Source: RI-92 sp037384645
GTDB taxonomy: Bacteria > Pseudomonadota > Gammaproteobacteria > UBA6429 > Thiohalophilaceae
NCBI GenBank assembly: GCA_037384645.1
Contig: JARRNT010000081.1
Span: 1-8,108, forward strand
Direction: 5' to 3'
Length of the DNA: 8,108 bases
In this document: in pieces, positions 6,194-8,108 of the stretch
Layout of the letters: every line of letters starts with the position of its first letter
How positions within the stretch are numbered: position 1 is the first letter of the stretch
Program-made: the position numbers and the translations under genes
Notes under the pieces: generated by a model
The model's input: only the letters and a program-made list of their open reading frames with translations
What the model was told of the DNA's origin: nothing
Database searches by the model: none

Positions 6194-6646
6194 ATGCGGC
6201 ATTTGCAGTATGATGTCGTCATGACCCGCCCGCTCACGATGTATTTTATCAGTATCTGGTTGGCCATCTGGCTGATCGGGATTCCCCTGCGCAACCAGGA
6301 CATACTGGTAGCGCAGTTTGGTCCTCAGCTCACCATGCTGTTCCTCATCGTCATCACAGTCGCTGCGCTGGTGATCGGCTTCCAGTTACTGCAGTGCCAT
6401 CCCACCTATGTCGAGCTGGCACTTGCTATCCTGGCGATACAACTGGGCTACCTGCTGACCCGTTTTATCTGGCTGGCACTTCACGCGGGATTCCAGGTAT
6501 ACCCCCTGCCATCCCTGATCGTGCTGGGCGTGGATCTGTATTGCGTCACCTACCTCATGACCCCCTCAACCCGGGCCCGTATCAGCCGGGCACGTGCCAT
6601 CATCCTCGCTAAAAAATCCCGACCTGTTGCTGAAAAACATGATTGA
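6194..6646 (+). CDS. Small four-helix membrane protein of unknown function
   Basis: 150 residues if it starts at 6194. I do not recognise the family. Four hydrophobic spans are evident: about 17-33 (YFISIWLAIWLIGIPL), 47-66, 73-98 and 105-122. A basic C-terminal tail follows (RARISRARAIILAKKSR, 128-143), which by the positive-inside rule would lie in the cytoplasm. The topology would be both ends inside. No catalytic motif is seen. The start is uncertain: neither ATG 6194 nor the in-frame ATG 6221 has a convincing ribosome site, and 6194 lies just after a strong hairpin. Starting at 6221 would give 141 residues without loss of any membrane span. It is downstream of the redox operon on the same strand and convergent with the regulator gene, so it may be a weakly expressed last gene or a separate unit. 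Confidence 0.65.
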   Translation: MRHLQYDVVMTRPLTMYFISIWLAIWLIGIPLRNQDILVAQFGPQLTMLFLIVITVAALVIGFQLLQCHPTYVELALAILAIQLGYLLTRFIWLALHAGFQVYPLPSLIVLGVDLYCVTYLMTPSTRARISRARAIILAKKSRPVAEKHD

Positions 6647-6715
6647 ATCGTGTTTGTCATTTCACTGTGACAGACTCTTGTCAGGGCTGTAATCTTTTCG
6701 CTTTACGCCACGCGA
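6647..6715. other. Short convergent intergenic region with TGTCA/TGACA half-sites
   Basis: Separates the membrane-protein gene from the convergent regulator gene. It carries TGTCA (6655-6659), TGACA (6668-6672) and TGTCA (6679-6683) in alternating orientation, like the half-sites at 2258-2277. Weak 5-bp stems can form, but no strong terminator is visible. Confidence 0.4.
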
Positions 6716-8041
6716 TTAGATCGCAATGCCCAGCTTCACCATACGATAACGTAACTGGCGCGGTGTCAGTCCCAGGTTGATAGCCGCCCGCGTCTTGTTG
6801 CCACCGGCCTGGTGCAATGCCTGTACAATCTGTTCCGATTCGTCTTCCCGTACCCAGGCATAGGGTCGAATACTGGAATCGACCAGGGTATGCGCAGGCC
6901 CGGCAGCTGACATCGACGGCGGGTTACGCGGGGCCGGCGCAACTTGCGGGGTGGCTACACGCGACTCCTCGCCAAGAATGATATCGATCTCAGAGGCGCT
7001 GACCTGGTTCGTATGCGCCATGAGTACCGCCCGTTTAACCACGTTTTCCAGTTGGCGAATATTTCCCGGCCAGTCAAACCGTTCCAGCTTCTGCATAATG
7101 GATTCATCCAGCAGAACGTTGCGGTTGTAATCATGGTTGGCAATGCTGAGGAAATGGCGCGCCAGCAGGCGAATATCTTCAACCCGATCGCGCAGTGGCG
7201 GCAGGTGGATGGGAAACACGTTCAGGCGATAGTACAGGTCCATGCGAAAGCGTCCGTCGTTCACGGCCTGCTGCAGGTTACGGTGGGTCGCGGCGATAAT
7301 ACGAACATCCACGCTGATTTCACGGGTCCCCCCGACGCGCTGGATGACCTGCTCCTGCAGCATGCGTAACAGTTTGGCCTGTAAATCAAAATCCAGGTCG
7401 CCAATTTCATCGAGAAACAGGGTGCCGCCACTGGCCAGTTCGATTTTGCCCTTTTTGCTCTGGATTGCACCGGTAAAACTGCCTTTCTCGTGTCCGAACA
7501 ATTCAGACTCGATCAGATCCTGCGGAATCGCGGCACAATTGATCGCGACGAAGGCCGCATCCTTGCGCGTACTCGCCAGGTGCAGCATGCGCGCAAACTT
7601 TTCCTTGCCGGTACCCGACTCCCCCGTCAGCAGGACACTGACCTGGGTATTGGCCACGCGATAAGCCTGGCGCAGTGACGACTGCAGGGCCGGGCTTTCG
7701 CCCAGGATCCCGAAGTGACTGCCCTGGTGATCCAGGGCGTTCTTCAGGTACAGATTTTCATTGATCAATTCAGCCGTCTGTTCGGCGATCAGGCGATTGA
7801 CCGTGATAATCTGGCTAATAAAGGTCGCGATGATCCGCAGGGTGGTAATGTCCTTGTCAAACGCCCGCTGACGCTTGCGCAGGCGATGCACCGCCAGGAC
7901 TCCAATTGGCTTATCGTCCCGCAACAGGGGCAAGGCGAGATAGGCCACGGTCTCATCAGGCAGGGTTGTGCGCGACACGGCACGGGCCAGATAGGTCGGT
8001 TCATCATCGATATTCTGGATCAGCGCGGTCTGGCCGGTCTT
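6716..8041 (-). CDS. NifA-like sigma-54-dependent transcriptional activator, N-terminus missing
   Basis: About 440 residues are visible, in the order GAF-type sensor remnant, AAA+ sigma-54 activation domain, linker and Fis-type DNA-binding domain. The sensor end (PTYLARA... to IGVLAVHR) resembles the GAF domains of NifA-type activators. The AAA+ domain has Walker A GESGTGKE (codons near 7624-7601), the sigma-54 contact loop as GSFTGA instead of the common GAFTGA, Walker B GGTLFLDEIG, and RLNVFPIHLPPLRDR. The C-terminus NKTRAAINLGLTPRQLRYRMVKLGI is a Fis-family helix-turn-helix closely like that of NifA. Such proteins bind enhancers upstream and use ATP to open sigma-54 promoters, which fits the -24/-12 element at 2401. 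The true start is not in the window: beyond 8042 the sequence folds back on itself, so the ATG at 8044 and TTG at 8089 lie in chimeric sequence. The sensor ligand is unknown. Confidence 0.93.
   Translation of the reverse strand, partial: KTGQTALIQNIDDEPTYLARAVSRTTLPDETVAYLALPLLRDDKPIGVLAVHRLRKRQRAFDKDITTLRIIATFISQIITVNRLIAEQTAELINENLYLKNALDHQGSHFGILGESPALQSSLRQAYRVANTQVSVLLTGESGTGKEKFARMLHLASTRKDAAFVAINCAAIPQDLIESELFGHEKGSFTGAIQSKKGKIELASGGTLFLDEIGDLDFDLQAKLLRMLQEQVIQRVGGTREISVDVRIIAATHRNLQQAVNDGRFRMDLYYRLNVFPIHLPPLRDRVEDIRLLARHFLSIANHDYNRNVLLDESIMQKLERFDWPGNIRQLENVVKRAVLMAHTNQVSASEIDIILGEESRVATPQVAPAPRNPPSMSAAGPAHTLVDSSIRPYAWVREDESEQIVQALHQAGGNKTRAAINLGLTPRQLRYRMVKLGIAI
7742..7807 (+). repeat. 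Internal arm of a 66-base exact inverted repeat
   Basis: These bases encode, on the minus strand, the 22 codons ITVNRLIAEQTAELINENLY-LK of the linker between the sensor and AAA+ domains. They make good sense there, so this is the authentic copy. The exact reverse complement occurs at 8043-8108. Confidence 0.95.
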
Positions 8042-8042
8042 C

Positions 8043-8108
8043 ATCACGGTCAATCGCCTGATCGCCGAACAGACGGCTGAATTGATCAATGAAAATCTGT
8101 ACCTGAAG
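8043..8108 (-). repeat. Terminal fold-back copy of 7742-7807 (probable chimera)
   Basis: Every base of 8043-8108 is the reverse complement of 7742-7807. Read on the plus strand, the segment encodes the same 22 linker residues of the regulator that are encoded on the minus strand at 7807-7742. The 235 bases between the arms are unique. An exact 66-base copy of one gene's linker codons, inverted at the very end of the sequence, is best explained as a multiple-displacement-amplification or assembly chimera. No gene call should rely on these bases. Confidence 0.93.

Noticed and set aside
6944..7369. Plus-strand open frame of 141 codons, and others at 7242-7664 and 7715-8080
   Set aside because: They are antisense to the well-conserved AAA+ and sensor parts of the sigma-54 activator.
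8042..8089. ATG at 8044 or TTG at 8089 as the start of the activator
   Set aside because: Both lie in or across the fold-back segment that copies 7742-7807, so they say nothing about the real N-terminus.

Overview
The window reads as a small assembled scaffold from a Gram-negative proteobacterium, probably a gammaproteobacterium. This rests on gene style only: moderately GC-rich coding sequence, a sigma-54 activator, a CFA-type methyltransferase and cyanase. It contains one run of 50 N (1422-1471). It ends in a 66-base exact fold-back of its own sequence, which is typical of an amplification or assembly chimera. Taxonomy cannot be fixed from the sequence alone.

Layout. 1-501 (+) is the C-terminal part of a cyclopropane-fatty-acid-synthase-family methyltransferase. 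502-672 holds hairpins that fit a terminator between convergent genes. 673-1167 (-) is cyanase (CynS). Just upstream of it, 1209-2079 (-) encodes a two-domain rhodanese-type sulfurtransferase interrupted by the N gap; the two look like one leftward operon. 2080-2493 is a 414-base divergent control region. It holds a near-perfect -24/-12 (sigma-54) promoter at 2401-2417 facing right and, 60-150 bases upstream of it, a cluster of inverted TTGTC/GACAA half-sites placed where an enhancer would be expected. 2494-6126 (+) is a compact four-gene operon: OsmC-like protein, acyl-CoA-dehydrogenase-like flavoprotein, DUF302 protein, and a rubredoxin fused to an FAD/NAD(P)H oxidoreductase. After a hairpin comes 6194-6646 (+), a small four-helix membrane protein. 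Convergent to it, 6716 to about 8041 (-) is a NifA-like sigma-54-dependent activator that lacks its N-terminus.

How the parts may fit (inference). The sigma-54 activator at the right is the obvious candidate regulator of the -24/-12 promoter, making one regulon of about 6 kb. The fused rubredoxin reductase would pass electrons from NAD(P)H to a partner in the cell. The acyl-CoA-dehydrogenase-like protein lacks the usual catalytic glutamate at its C-terminus, and the OsmC-like protein lacks the second redox cysteine, so both may do something other than the textbook reaction of their families. Divergent rhodanese-cyanase genes point to cyanate, thiocyanate or cyanide, or to sulfane-sulfur metabolism. 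The whole is a plausible uncharacterised nitrogen/sulfur or detoxification module, but the substrate cannot be read from sequence.
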